Shown here: positions 1 through 7,769 of the stretch, piece after piece
Numbering within the stretch: position 1 is the first letter of the stretch
How the letters are laid out: each line of letters opens with the position of its first letter
Assembly: GCA_900769745.1 (NCBI GenBank)
Contig: CAAGHX010000109.1
Span: 1 to 16,878 of the forward strand
Source of the DNA: an uncultured Alistipes sp.
GTDB lineage: Bacteria > Bacteroidota > Bacteroidia > Bacteroidales > Rikenellaceae
Direction: 5' to 3'
DNA length: 16,878 nucleotides
Position numbers and translations under genes: made by a program
Notes under the pieces: model-generated
Seen by the model: the letters and a program-made list of their open reading frames with translations, nothing else
The model's database searches: none
What the model was told of the DNA's origin: nothing

Positions 1-1745
1 CCAGCCTCCTTGATAGTCCAGATAGCGTGAACAGTAGAGTAGTCGAACTCAACACCCTGTCCGATACGGATAGGACCAGAGCCCAATACCAAAATCTTCT
101 TTCTATCGCTACGAATTGACTCATTCTCAGCCTCGTAAGTAGAGTAGAAGTAAGGAACATATGTATCGATCTCACCAGCGCAAGAGTCGATAATCTTATA
201 TACTGGGAAGATATTCTCCTTCTTACGCAACAAGTAGAGCTCAGCCTCAGTCATATTCCACAACTGGCCGACAAACTTGTCGCTGAAGCCCATACGCTTA
301 GCCTCCTTCAAGATCTCAACGTCGCCTACATTTGCTGCTACCACCTTCTCCATCTCAACGATATTCTTGAACTTCTCCAAGAACAACATATCGATCTTAG
401 TGTGGTTGTAGATAATCAACAAATCCACACCCTTGCGGATAAGCTGTGCGATAGCATAGAAGCGGTCGTCGGTACCCTTGCGGATATACTCCAACAAATC
501 CTCAGTCTTCCAGTCGTCGAACTTCTTGTGATAGATGTGGCATACACCTGTCTCCAACGAACGAACAGCCTTCAACAAGCCCTCCTCGATGGTACGGCCG
601 ATACTCATCACCTCACCGGTAGCCTTCATCTGAGTACCAAGCTCGTTCGATGCATCGCTAAACTTATCGAATGGGAAGCGAGCAACCTTCAATACCACAT
701 AGTCCAAAGCTGGCTCGAAGCAAGCTGGACGGTCTGAAATCATAATCTCGTCCAAAGTAAGACCCACAGCAATCTTCGCAGTTACGCGAGCGATAGGGAA
801 TCCACTAGCCTTTGATGCCAAAGCTGATGAACGCGATACGCGAGGGTTAACCTCGATGATATAGTAGTTGAATGACAATGGATCCAACGCAAACTGTACG
901 TTGCAACCACCCTCAATCTTCAACGCACGAATAATCTTCAATGCGCTACCACGCAAGAGCTGATACTCCTTATCTGTAAGAGTCTGCGCAGGAGCGATAA
1001 CCATTGAGTCACCAGTGTGGATACCAACTGGGTCGATGTTCTCCATACTACAAATTGCAATTGCAGTATCGTTCTTATCGCGCATTACCTCAAACTCGAT
1101 CTCCTTGTAACCCTTGATACTCTTCTCAACCATTACCTGGTGTACTGGCGAGAGTACCAACGCGTTACGCATAATCTCGCGGAGCTCCTCCTCGTTATCG
1201 GCGAAACCACCACCTGTACCACCCAATGTAAATGCTGGACGCAATACAACAGGGTAACCAATCTCCTTGGCAGCGTTTACACCATCCTCCATTGAGTTAA
1301 CAACGATAGATGGCAACACTGGCTCACCGATTCTAATACACAACTGCTTGAAGAGCTCTCTATCCTCAGCCTCCTCAATACTATTGAACGATGTACCGAG
1401 AATCTCAACATTGCACTCGTCCAAAACGCCCTTCTTAGCAAGCTGAACAGCAAGGTTAAGACCTGTCTGACCACCCAAACCTGGAACGATGGCATCTGGA
1501 CGCTCGTAGCGTACGATCTTAGCCACATACTCCAATGTCAAAGGCTCCATATACACCTTGTCGGCGATATTGGTGTCGGTCATAATAGTTGCAGGGTTAG
1601 AGTTCACAAGGATAACCTCATAACCCTCCTCCTTCAATGCCAAGCAAGCCTGTGTTCCTGCATAATCGAACTCAGCAGCCTGACCAATGACAATCGGACC
1701 CGAGCCGATTACCATTACCTTCTTTATATCTGTTCTTCTAGGCAT
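1..1745 (-). CDS. carB: Carbamoyl-phosphate synthase large subunit, N-terminal 581 residues (3' end beyond window)
   Basis: Synthetase subunit of carbamoyl-phosphate synthase. It makes carbamoyl phosphate from bicarbonate, ATP and ammonia for pyrimidine and arginine synthesis in the cytoplasm. The visible part starts MPRRTDIKKVMVIGSGP and includes VNSNPATIMTD, the first ATP-grasp domain (LRPAFTLGGTGGG, EVNPRVSRSSALASKASGFP), the oligomerisation region, and the beginning of the second synthetase half (GSGPIRIGQGVEFDYS, about residues 553-568). These match the two-fold repeated architecture of E. coli CarB, which is about 1070 residues, so slightly more than half is present. The reading frame is open to the window edge; bases 1-2 belong to the next codon. 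The ATG overlaps the last 8 nt of carA, which suggests translational coupling. I see no defect in the visible synthetase motifs, in contrast to the altered glutaminase site of CarA. Confidence 0.97.
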   Translation of the reverse strand, partial: MPRRTDIKKVMVIGSGPIVIGQAAEFDYAGTQACLALKEEGYEVILVNSNPATIMTDTNIADKVYMEPLTLEYVAKIVRYERPDAIVPGLGGQTGLNLAVQLAKKGVLDECNVEILGTSFNSIEEAEDRELFKQLCIRIGEPVLPSIVVNSMEDGVNAAKEIGYPVVLRPAFTLGGTGGGFADNEEELREIMRNALVLSPVHQVMVEKSIKGYKEIEFEVMRDKNDTAIAICSMENIDPVGIHTGDSMVIAPAQTLTDKEYQLLRGSALKIIRALKIEGGCNVQFALDPLSFNYYIIEVNPRVSRSSALASKASGFPIARVTAKIAVGLTLDEIMISDRPACFEPALDYVVLKVARFPFDKFSDASNELGTQMKATGEVMSIGRTIEEGLLKAVRSLETGVCHIYHKKFDDWKTEDLLEYIRKGTDDRFYAIAQLIRKGVDLLIIYNHTKIDMLFLEKFKNIVEMEKVVAANVGDVEILKEAKRMGFSDKFVGQLWNMTEAELYLLRKKENIFPVYKIIDSCAGEIDTYVPYFYSTYEAENESIRSDRKKILVLGSGPIRIGQGVEFDYSTVHAIWTIKEA

Positions 1746-2826
1746 TTTGATACTCCTCCATCAATTTAATGAATTTATCGAAAAGGTATGCGCTATCCTG
1801 TGGTCCAGGTGCGCTCTCAGGGTGGAACTGTACGGCGTACATCTTATTCTTAGCACACTCGATACCCTCCACTGTAGAGTCCAACACGTTAACGTGAGTA
1901 ATCTCCAAATCTGTTGAAGCCAAAGAGTCGGCATCTACCACATAGCTGTGGTTCTGAGCAGTCATATCAATTCGGCCACTCTCCAACGAGCGTACAGCCG
2001 AACCACCGTGGTGACCACACTTCATCTTCTCAACCTTAGCACCATATGCCAAAGCGATAAGCTCCATACCAAGTGCTACACCAAATACAGGGATAGTTCC
2101 GTTAATTGACTTAATCAACTCCACAACCTCTGGCAAATCGTATGGGTTACCAGGACCGTTTGAGATGAAGATACCATCAGGATTGAAGGCCTTAATCTCC
2201 TCGAGGGTGGTAGTGTAAGGAACAACTGTTACGTTGCAACCACGTGAGTTGAAGTGGCTGATGATGCTATGCTTGATACCACAATCCACAGCTACGATAT
2301 CGTAAGTGTGGTTTGGTGTACGTGAGAACCAGCGCTTACGGCAGCTAACCTTGCTTGCCTGGTTCTTTGGCAACTCGTATGACTTAATCATCTCCATTGC
2401 CTTCTCGAGTGTAGTGTCGGCATTAACGATAGCTGCACGCTGAGTACCCTCATCACGGATAATGCGTACAATCATACGAGTATCAACACCTGCGATGCAA
2501 GGAATACCCTGCTCGTCGAGAGTCTCCGAGAAAGTCTTTGTGTAACGGAAGTTACTTGGGTTCTCGTTGCACTCGCGAACTACCATACCACCAATTGTAG
2601 GCAACTTAGACTCAAAATCCTCATCGGTGATACCGTAGTTACCGATCAAAGGATAGGCCATAACCACAATCTGATCGAGGTTTGAGGGGTCAGAGATAAT
2701 CTCCTGATAGCCCACAACCGACGTGTTGAAAACAATCTCGCACACACGCTCCACGTCAGCACCATAGCTGTAGCCGTAGAACTCGCGACCGTTTTCAAGG
2801 ACTAATTTCTTTGTAAATGGTTTCAT
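1738..2826 (-). CDS. carA: Carbamoyl-phosphate synthase small subunit with glutaminase nucleophile replaced (Cys to Ala)
   Basis: Glutamine amidotransferase subunit of carbamoyl-phosphate synthase, 362 residues, a normal length. The N-terminal CarA domain is well conserved (FNTSVVGYQEI at 33-43, YPLIGNYGITDEDFES at 58-73). The class I amidotransferase domain has ISNGPGNP (221-228), GHHGG (271-275), TAQNHSY (289-295) and VQFHPES with His335 and Glu337. The nucleophile elbow, normally GICLGHQ, reads GVALGME (249-255). Ala251 stands where the catalytic Cys should be, and the Gln that contacts substrate glutamine is Glu255. Cys to this GCA codon needs three base changes, so a single sequencing error cannot explain it. 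No frameshift or stop interrupts the gene. It lies 28 bp after pyrC and overlaps carB by 8 nt. The structural role is probably kept; glutamine hydrolysis is probably lost (inference). Confidence 0.95.
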   Translation of the reverse strand: MKPFTKKLVLENGREFYGYSYGADVERVCEIVFNTSVVGYQEIISDPSNLDQIVVMAYPLIGNYGITDEDFESKLPTIGGMVVRECNENPSNFRYTKTFSETLDEQGIPCIAGVDTRMIVRIIRDEGTQRAAIVNADTTLEKAMEMIKSYELPKNQASKVSCRKRWFSRTPNHTYDIVAVDCGIKHSIISHFNSRGCNVTVVPYTTTLEEIKAFNPDGIFISNGPGNPYDLPEVVELIKSINGTIPVFGVALGMELIALAYGAKVEKMKCGHHGGSAVRSLESGRIDMTAQNHSYVVDADSLASTDLEITHVNVLDSTVEGIECAKNKMYAVQFHPESAPGPQDSAYLFDKFIKLMEEYQNA

Positions 2827-2854
2827 TGGTCTTTATTATTTATACTTAAAATTA

Positions 2855-4111
2855 TTATTTCTCATACACTACACGGCCGTCAACCAAAGTCATACGGCAC
2901 TCACCCCACAGATGCCAGCCCTCGAATGGAGTGCTGCGGCCCATAGAGTGGAATGTTGTGGGGTCAACATCGTACTCAGCGTTAAGGTCGAAGATTGCTA
3001 TATCGGCAGCCTCGCCCTCCTTTAGACCTCCTCCGAGTGAGAAGATTCGGCGTGGAGCCTCGGCCAAAACATCGATAGCCTTCTCCAACGAGATTACGCC
3101 CTCCTTAACCAGCTTTGTATATATCACTGCAAACGATGTCTCCAAACCTACAACACCCATTGCACTGAGCTCCAAACCTCGCGACTTCTCCTCTGCTGTG
3201 TGAGGTGCGTGGTCGGTTGCAACAACATCAACTGTTCCATCCTTCAAGCCCTCGACAAGAGCATCTCTATCGGCAGCCGAACGGATAGGTGGATTCATCT
3301 TGAAGCGACCCTCCTCCTGCAAATCCATATCGCACATCGTGAGGTAGTGGGGGCCTGTCTCGCAGGTAATCTTCACACCGCGGGCCTTAGCATCACGAAT
3401 CAAAGCTACGCTCTCTTTTGTTGAGATATGGCAAACGTGGTAGCGGCAACCAATCTCCTCTGCGAGTTTAATATCACGCTCAATTTGTGCCCACTCACTT
3501 TCAGAGCAGATACCTCGGTGACCATTCTTTGCAGCATACTCTCCGTCGTGGATATAGCCCTTTTTGAGCAAAGCGTCAACCTCGCAGTGTGCTGCAATGA
3601 TAGAGCCACTCTTAACGGCAGCCTCCATAGCCTGACGCATCATATCCTCGCTCTGCACGCCGCTGCCATCATCCGAGAAGCCTGCTACCTTCGAAGCCAT
3701 AGACTCGAAATCAACCAGCTCACGGCCATAACGCTCGCGAGTGATTGTGGCATATGGCAACACCTTCACCTTGGCGTCACGCTCGATGATATCCAACTGC
3801 TGCTGCAAGTTCTCCACTGAATCGGGGGCAGGGTTAAGATTGGGCATAGCGCATACGGTGGTGAATCCTCCGTGTGCTGCGGCAGCCGTACCTGTTGCAA
3901 TTGTCTCCTTAGCCGAGAAGCCTGGCTCACGCAAGTGAACGTGCAAATCCACCAGTCCGGCTGTTACGATAAGCGAACTACAATCAACAACTTTATCGCC
4001 ATCATTTGGCTCAATCACTGAGGCGATACACTCAATACGACCCTCAGAAATAGCCACATCAGCCACCTCAGAAACACCGTTGCGAACAACCGTTCCGCCC
4101 TTTAATATCAT
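2855..4111 (-). CDS. pyrC: Dihydroorotase (class I type)
   Basis: Cyclises N-carbamoyl-aspartate to dihydroorotate, the third step of pyrimidine synthesis, in the cytoplasm. The protein is an amidohydrolase of 418 residues from the chosen start. Metal-ligand motifs are DLHVHLREPG (55-64), SDDGSGVQ (146-153; aspartate expected to bridge the metals), HCE (175-177), CHIST (227-231) and ATDHAPH (298-304). MNPPIR (272-277) is also typical. All expected residues are present. The frame extends upstream to a TTG at 4138 and an ATG at 4126. I prefer the ATG at 4111-4109 because family N-termini begin at MILKGG and a GGAGG lies 8 nt before it. The TTG also overlaps the U tract of the upstream terminator hairpin. 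First structural gene of the pyrC-carA-carB unit, so carbamoyl phosphate supply and a later pathway step would be co-regulated. Aspartate transcarbamoylase genes are not in the window. Confidence 0.96.
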   Translation of the reverse strand: MILKGGTVVRNGVSEVADVAISEGRIECIASVIEPNDGDKVVDCSSLIVTAGLVDLHVHLREPGFSAKETIATGTAAAAHGGFTTVCAMPNLNPAPDSVENLQQQLDIIERDAKVKVLPYATITRERYGRELVDFESMASKVAGFSDDGSGVQSEDMMRQAMEAAVKSGSIIAAHCEVDALLKKGYIHDGEYAAKNGHRGICSESEWAQIERDIKLAEEIGCRYHVCHISTKESVALIRDAKARGVKITCETGPHYLTMCDMDLQEEGRFKMNPPIRSAADRDALVEGLKDGTVDVVATDHAPHTAEEKSRGLELSAMGVVGLETSFAVIYTKLVKEGVISLEKAIDVLAEAPRRIFSLGGGLKEGEAADIAIFDLNAEYDVDPTTFHSMGRSTPFEGWHLWGECRMTLVDGRVVYEK

Positions 4112-4136
4112 TCTAACTGCCTCCATATCAAACCAC

Positions 4137-4161
4137 AAAAAAGGCGACTATACAGCCGCCT
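4137..4161 (-). terminator. Attenuator-type intrinsic terminator before pyrC
   Basis: On the minus strand the arms AGGCGGCT (4161-4154) and AGTCGCCT (4149-4142) form an 8-bp stem with one G-U pair and a GTAT loop. The last stem T and the next five give a run of six Ts to 4137. It is a textbook intrinsic terminator, yet it lies only 25 nt upstream of the chosen pyrC start and inside the transcript expected from the promoter at 4313-4320. It also follows the leader ORF stop by 5 nt. A role in attenuation is therefore more likely than termination of the receptor gene more than 220 bp upstream. A CTGCCT at 4256-4251 could pair with AGGCGG of the 5' arm as a weak alternative structure. Confidence 0.75.
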
Positions 4162-4166
4162 AAATA

Positions 4167-4298
4167 TTAACTACAAAAAACAGTAATTCCAAATTGAGAA
4201 ATACCAACGTATTCAGAAGAAAAACAACCCTCACACAAGCTGATTGCTTGAGGCAGAGACTCCATCGGAGATATTTGATTTCTCTTCATCATACCCAT
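4167..4298 (-). CDS. Putative 43-residue leader peptide of the pyrC-carAB operon
   Basis: Open frame of 43 codons starting ATG at 4298 and ending TAA at 4169-4167. It begins MGMMKRNQISPMESLPQAI and ends GITVFCS. The start lies about 15 nt after a TAnnTTTG -7 box. The stop lies 5 nt before the arm of an intrinsic terminator in front of pyrC. The transcript has a short hairpin (CAAGC/GCTTG, 4250-4236), then a U5 run (within GTTGTTTTTC), then a U6 run (4180-4175) inside the last codons. A ribosome at the stop would cover the terminator's 5' arm. This is the layout of the E. coli pyrBI leader (pyrL, 44 residues), where low UTP slows polymerase in U-rich RNA and lets the ribosome catch up and block termination. 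The peptide itself resembles nothing I recognise. Translation and regulation are inferred from architecture. Confidence 0.55.
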   Translation of the reverse strand: MGMMKRNQISPMESLPQAISLCEGCFSSEYVGISQFGITVFCS

Positions 4299-4312
4299 TG
4301 GTTTATTTTGTG

Positions 4313-4320
4313 CAAAGGTA
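4313..4320 (-). promoter_or_regulatory. Candidate promoter -7 box of the pyrC-carAB operon
   Basis: TACCTTTG on the minus strand matches the Bacteroidetes -7 consensus TAnnTTTG exactly. No clear TTTG -33 element is found 19-23 nt upstream, where the DNA is A/T-rich. Transcription would start near 4306, giving a leader of about 195 nt before pyrC that carries the leader ORF and the terminator hairpin. Confidence 0.55.
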
Positions 4321-4323
4321 AGC

Positions 4324-4356
4324 AAAAAAATCGAATTTTACGGCCTATTGCCGCTA
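4324..4356 (-). terminator. Weak terminator-like hairpin after the TonB-dependent receptor gene
   Basis: On the minus strand CGGC and GCCG pair around a five-base loop, and two flanking A-T pairs extend the stem past a bulged G. A run of seven Ts (4330-4324) follows, but only after eight unpaired bases. It lies about 30 nt after the receptor stop codon and directly abuts the pyrC promoter box. It may end receptor transcription inefficiently; the fit to a canonical terminator is poor. Confidence 0.35.
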
Positions 4357-4384
4357 TTTTTTCATCAATATTTTTCACTTCCTG

Positions 4385-7300
4385 TTAAAACAGGATACGC
4401 GCACCTAACTGCATATGCCAACGTGATGCCAAATCATCGAAACTCAGCTTGCCGCTAGTGAATTTATAGACAGGCTCATTACCGTTCATACTCACCACAT
4501 TTACAGGCTGCATACGCCAACCCGAGATGTTATAATAGCTTCCCCAATGGCGGCAAAGCAGGTTACCAAAGTTCATCACATCGACAGAGAGCTCCACCTT
4601 GCGACGGCTCTCCTTACCAAAATAAAATCCGTGAGCCAGGTGCAAATCTATACGATGCTCAGAAGGAGCCTGCATAGCGTTTCTTTCGGCAAACTGGCCT
4701 CGGTGAGAGCTAAGATATGAATCCGCTTCGATATAACCATTCCAAGCATCGGCCGAAGTAGCATCGGCAAAGTGCATCATCGAAAGCTCCTCCTCGGTTG
4801 GGATATACATCAGCGTTGAACCAAAGACTCCATCGCCATTAAAATCTACAGTCTCGCCAAATGTAACTGAATAGCGCTGGCCTGAAGTCATCTGATAGAC
4901 CAGCGAAGCAGTCACATCAAACAGCTTAGAATATCGTTTGTGATAAGCCGCCACAAACGACACCTTATGAGGGATGTCATATGCCGAGAACGAGAGCTGC
5001 GGATTATTCAAATCGAGGTTATATGTTCTATTCCAGTTGGTCGAAGATGATGTCGATGGCACATCACACACCGAGTAAGAGTGGCCAAATGTGTAAGATG
5101 CCGAGAGCGACAATCCCATCTCGAAGGCTCGCTCAACACTTGCCGAGAGCGAATACGAATAACCCTTCGACACATTCTCCATATAGTAGATAGCCGAGTA
5201 GTCCGAAGTGATTTTGTTAAACTTGGGCAACTCATCGCCTTGAGAAGCTCTTTCAGCCGACACAGCATAGACCTTATCGCCGTTACTCTCCACCGCCAGA
5301 TTGCGGAACATCACGTTATTTATCGCCTTGGTGTACAACGCCTCAAAACGAGCCAACCAGCCGTTATAACCCTTATATCCAACGGCAGCATTAGCCTTGA
5401 AATTCTGAGGATAGCGGAACTTTGAATCCATCGCATTGAGCATAAAGCTAGTATTCGAAAGGGTAGTCGACGATGGCGTAACACTGAAATCGGCAGCAGA
5501 CTCTACAACCTTGCCACCCTCGGTCTTACCCATCAATTTCAAGCCCTTCTGTTCCACACCTGTATTCGAGTAGTTGTTCACAACCCACACAAAAGGAACT
5601 TGTCCCGTAAAAACGCCTCCGCCTATCTCGGCCGACAGCACGCCCTCATCATAATACTTTCGCCAGCTCAGGCCCACTCGTGGCGAGAATAAAATCTGCG
5701 CCTCGGGCACATCGCCAATCCTCACACCATATCGCTGCGCAATATCGCTACCGTTGAACGAATCATTTGGCGTTGGAGTGTTGAAAATAAGCGGCATAGT
5801 GGCTCTCACGCCATACATCAAGCGGAAGCCCTGACCCATATCCCAATCATCCTGCACATAGAGATTAAGCTCAGCAGCCTTGAATCGTGGGCCCCACACA
5901 GTAGTTCCCGTAACAGCAGGGTCGGTGTAGTTATACTCATACATCGAAGCCATATTCTGCTCGAAATCGGCTATCGAATTGTAAGTGTATGTACCAAACG
6001 AGTTTGCAAGATATCTGTTGTGAATATCATAGAATTCGTGATGCATACCAAATGTAAACGAGTGAGCACCTTGCTCCCAGATAAGGTTATCGGTCAAGGT
6101 TATCACATTCTGCGTAAGAGAGTTCACTCCCGCATAGCGGTTATTTCCGATATTGAGAGTAACACCTCCTGTAGAGCCCGTATTCTTGATTATCACGCTT
6201 GGCAAATCACCCTCCACATCGGGCTTGCGACCATCGCCCACACGCGAATAGCCCACATTGAGCGTATTATGCAAACCATCACCAATCTGCGACTCCAACG
6301 AGAGTGCCAAGTGGTGAGCCGTGCTATAATTTGCATATCCCGAGCCCTCGAACGTAAACGATGATAGGGTATTGGCATACTCCTCGGCGCGGGCATCAAG
6401 ATAGCTATAACTTGCCGAGAGATGATTACGAGAGTTGATATACCAATCCAGATTAGCCAGCAACGAACCCGAACGCTGCTCCACATCACGGCGCGACACT
6501 CCGCCACCATCATACCCTGTCAACTTCTCGTAGTGCGCCGACACTCGCTCCAACTCCTCCTCGAGCAATGCCGCACCATCAAAACCAAGATAGTACGACG
6601 AAGGCGACGCCTTGGTGTTATACTCGCCACTCACAAAGAAAAAGAGCTTATCCTTTACGATTGGGCCACCAAATGTTGCGCCATAAATCTGATTGGTCTG
6701 CTTCTGCAATTTCAGCCTATCTGCCACATCGCGGCCAGCGGTTGTACCATACAAATCCTGATTATTGAAATAGCTATATGCGCTTCCTGCAAACTCATTA
6801 GTTCCCGACTTGGTGACGGCATTTATCACACCTCCGCTAAAGCCACTCATTCGCACATCGTACGAAGCCACAGCCACCTCAATCTGAGCAATAGCATCCA
6901 ACGATACAGGGTTAGCGTTCGACAAACCGCCATTTGTTCCCGATGACGAAAGGCCATACATATCGTTGTTGGCAACACCATTCACCATAAACGAGTTATA
7001 GCGATTGGCCACACCGCCATACGACATACCACCTCCCTTTGTAGCATTAGCCTGCGGACTTAGGCGTACCACATCATATAGCGAGCGTGATACCGTAGGC
7101 ATAGCCTCTATAACCTCACGCGAGTAGTTATCCACCACACCGGCACTCTTTACGTTGTCGGCCTCGACAACCACAGCACCCACCGACGCCAGATTCTCAC
7201 GCATCACAACTTCGATGCTTCTCGACTCACCGACGCGCAGCTTCATATCAGAGACTACATAGTTATCGTATCCGAGATACGACACCTCCAGGCAATAACC

Positions 7301-7519
7301 ATCATCGGGCTTAATGCCATGAACAGCAAAACGCCCATCTTTATCGACGATAGAGTAGTACTCTACACCCGTTTTAGATTGTACCAATGATACGGTTGCT
7401 CCGACAAGAGCCTCCTTCGAGATATTCACCACCACACCCCTCAATGATGCGGTTGTTACTTGAGCCATCGTTTCGAGGCTCAGCAGAGTCAATAATAGAC
7501 AGATTAGTTTCTTCATCAT
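4385..7519 (-). CDS. TonB-dependent outer-membrane receptor, Oar-like, without SusD partner
   Basis: Predicted outer-membrane receptor of 1044 residues that would import a ligand using energy from TonB. A signal peptide (MMKKLICLLLTLLSLETMAQ) leads into a carboxypeptidase-regulatory-like domain (about 25-110; SLRGVVVN, GATVSLV, DGRFAVHGI). A plug follows (about 115-250) with PTVSRSLYDVVRLSPQ, FMVNGVANNDMYG, and DVRMSGFSGGVINAVTKSGTNEF. The rest is a long beta-barrel rich in aromatic residues ending LGARILF with a C-terminal Phe. The plug wording resembles OmpA-related/Oar-type receptors more than SusC proteins, and no SusD-like lipoprotein gene lies on either side, so a glycan-utilisation role is not supported. 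The ligand is unknown. ATG at 7519 or 7516 are both possible starts. A TATATTTG box lies 110 nt upstream. The frame is intact. Confidence 0.9.
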   Translation of the reverse strand: MMKKLICLLLTLLSLETMAQVTTASLRGVVVNISKEALVGATVSLVQSKTGVEYYSIVDKDGRFAVHGIKPDDGYCLEVSYLGYDNYVVSDMKLRVGESRSIEVVMRENLASVGAVVVEADNVKSAGVVDNYSREVIEAMPTVSRSLYDVVRLSPQANATKGGGMSYGGVANRYNSFMVNGVANNDMYGLSSSGTNGGLSNANPVSLDAIAQIEVAVASYDVRMSGFSGGVINAVTKSGTNEFAGSAYSYFNNQDLYGTTAGRDVADRLKLQKQTNQIYGATFGGPIVKDKLFFFVSGEYNTKASPSSYYLGFDGAALLEEELERVSAHYEKLTGYDGGGVSRRDVEQRSGSLLANLDWYINSRNHLSASYSYLDARAEEYANTLSSFTFEGSGYANYSTAHHLALSLESQIGDGLHNTLNVGYSRVGDGRKPDVEGDLPSVIIKNTGSTGGVTLNIGNNRYAGVNSLTQNVITLTDNLIWEQGAHSFTFGMHHEFYDIHNRYLANSFGTYTYNSIADFEQNMASMYEYNYTDPAVTGTTVWGPRFKAAELNLYVQDDWDMGQGFRLMYGVRATMPLIFNTPTPNDSFNGSDIAQRYGVRIGDVPEAQILFSPRVGLSWRKYYDEGVLSAEIGGGVFTGQVPFVWVVNNYSNTGVEQKGLKLMGKTEGGKVVESAADFSVTPSSTTLSNTSFMLNAMDSKFRYPQNFKANAAVGYKGYNGWLARFEALYTKAINNVMFRNLAVESNGDKVYAVSAERASQGDELPKFNKITSDYSAIYYMENVSKGYSYSLSASVERAFEMGLSLSASYTFGHSYSVCDVPSTSSSTNWNRTYNLDLNNPQLSFSAYDIPHKVSFVAAYHKRYSKLFDVTASLVYQMTSGQRYSVTFGETVDFNGDGVFGSTLMYIPTEEELSMMHFADATSADAWNGYIEADSYLSSHRGQFAERNAMQAPSEHRIDLHLAHGFYFGKESRRKVELSVDVMNFGNLLCRHWGSYYNISGWRMQPVNVVSMNGNEPVYKFTSGKLSFDDLASRWHMQLGARILF

Positions 7520-7628
7520 AAGTCGTTTAAGGGCATCTATTTACGATGCAAGTTCAACACACATTGTTTTTGGGAGTATCACTACATTCCACAAACACAT
7601 TGCTCGCCTTCACTCGGTCAAGCAGATG

Positions 7629-7636
7629 CAAATATA
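7629..7636 (-). promoter_or_regulatory. Candidate promoter -7 box for the TonB-dependent receptor gene
   Basis: TATATTTG on the minus strand fits TAnnTTTG. Upstream TTTG copies are at unsuitable distances (about 11 and 32 nt), so the -33 element is unclear. Transcription would start near 7622 and leave a leader of about 100 nt. That leader contains a small hairpin with arms GCATC (7533-7537) and GATGC (7545-7549) close to the start codon. The rest of the 7520-7727 gap holds no gene that I can see. Confidence 0.45.
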
Positions 7637-7742
7637 AGAAAAAAGCTCAAATAAACACTCATTAGGCGCAAACTTTACTCTCAAATTACCCTTTTCGCCC
7701 ACATAATAGCGATTATTTAAGCCCGCAATGTGGAAAAATCAC

Positions 7743-7750
7743 TATTTTTG
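7743..7750 (+). promoter_or_regulatory. Candidate promoter -7 box for the DedA/YqaA-type gene
   Basis: TATTTTTG fits TAnnTTTG. A TTTA lies 23 nt upstream as a weak -33 candidate. The box sits inside the longest possible open frame but 20 nt before the internal ATG at 7770. This argues that translation begins at 7770 rather than at the upstream ATG at 7728. Confidence 0.5.
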
Positions 7751-7769
7751 CGGTGCAGTAACAGATACT

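Noticed and set aside
402..1917. Open frames of 76-111 codons on the plus strand and one of 83 codons on the minus strand in another frame
   Set aside because: They lie wholly over carB and carA, which have unmistakable family motifs; the shadow translations have no domain signature.
4137..4320. PyrR-binding leader or a known riboswitch before pyrC
   Set aside because: I could not find a conserved anti-antiterminator fold or a recognisable riboswitch core; the leader is mostly occupied by an ORF ending at the terminator.
4194..4388. 64-codon plus-strand frame across the pyr leader
   Set aside because: It is antisense to the leader, promoter box and terminator signals, has no promoter of its own and shows no domain; the minus-strand leader ORF explains the region better.
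5008..6946. Several 66-174 codon frames antisense to or out of frame with the TonB-dependent receptor gene
   Set aside because: The long receptor frame explains the sequence and its codon pattern; the shadows are Arg/His/Thr-rich without recognisable motifs.
7728..7769. Upstream ATG giving a 14-residue N-terminal extension of the DedA-type protein
   Set aside because: A TAnnTTTG promoter box at 7743-7750 lies within it and the extra residues do not resemble the family.
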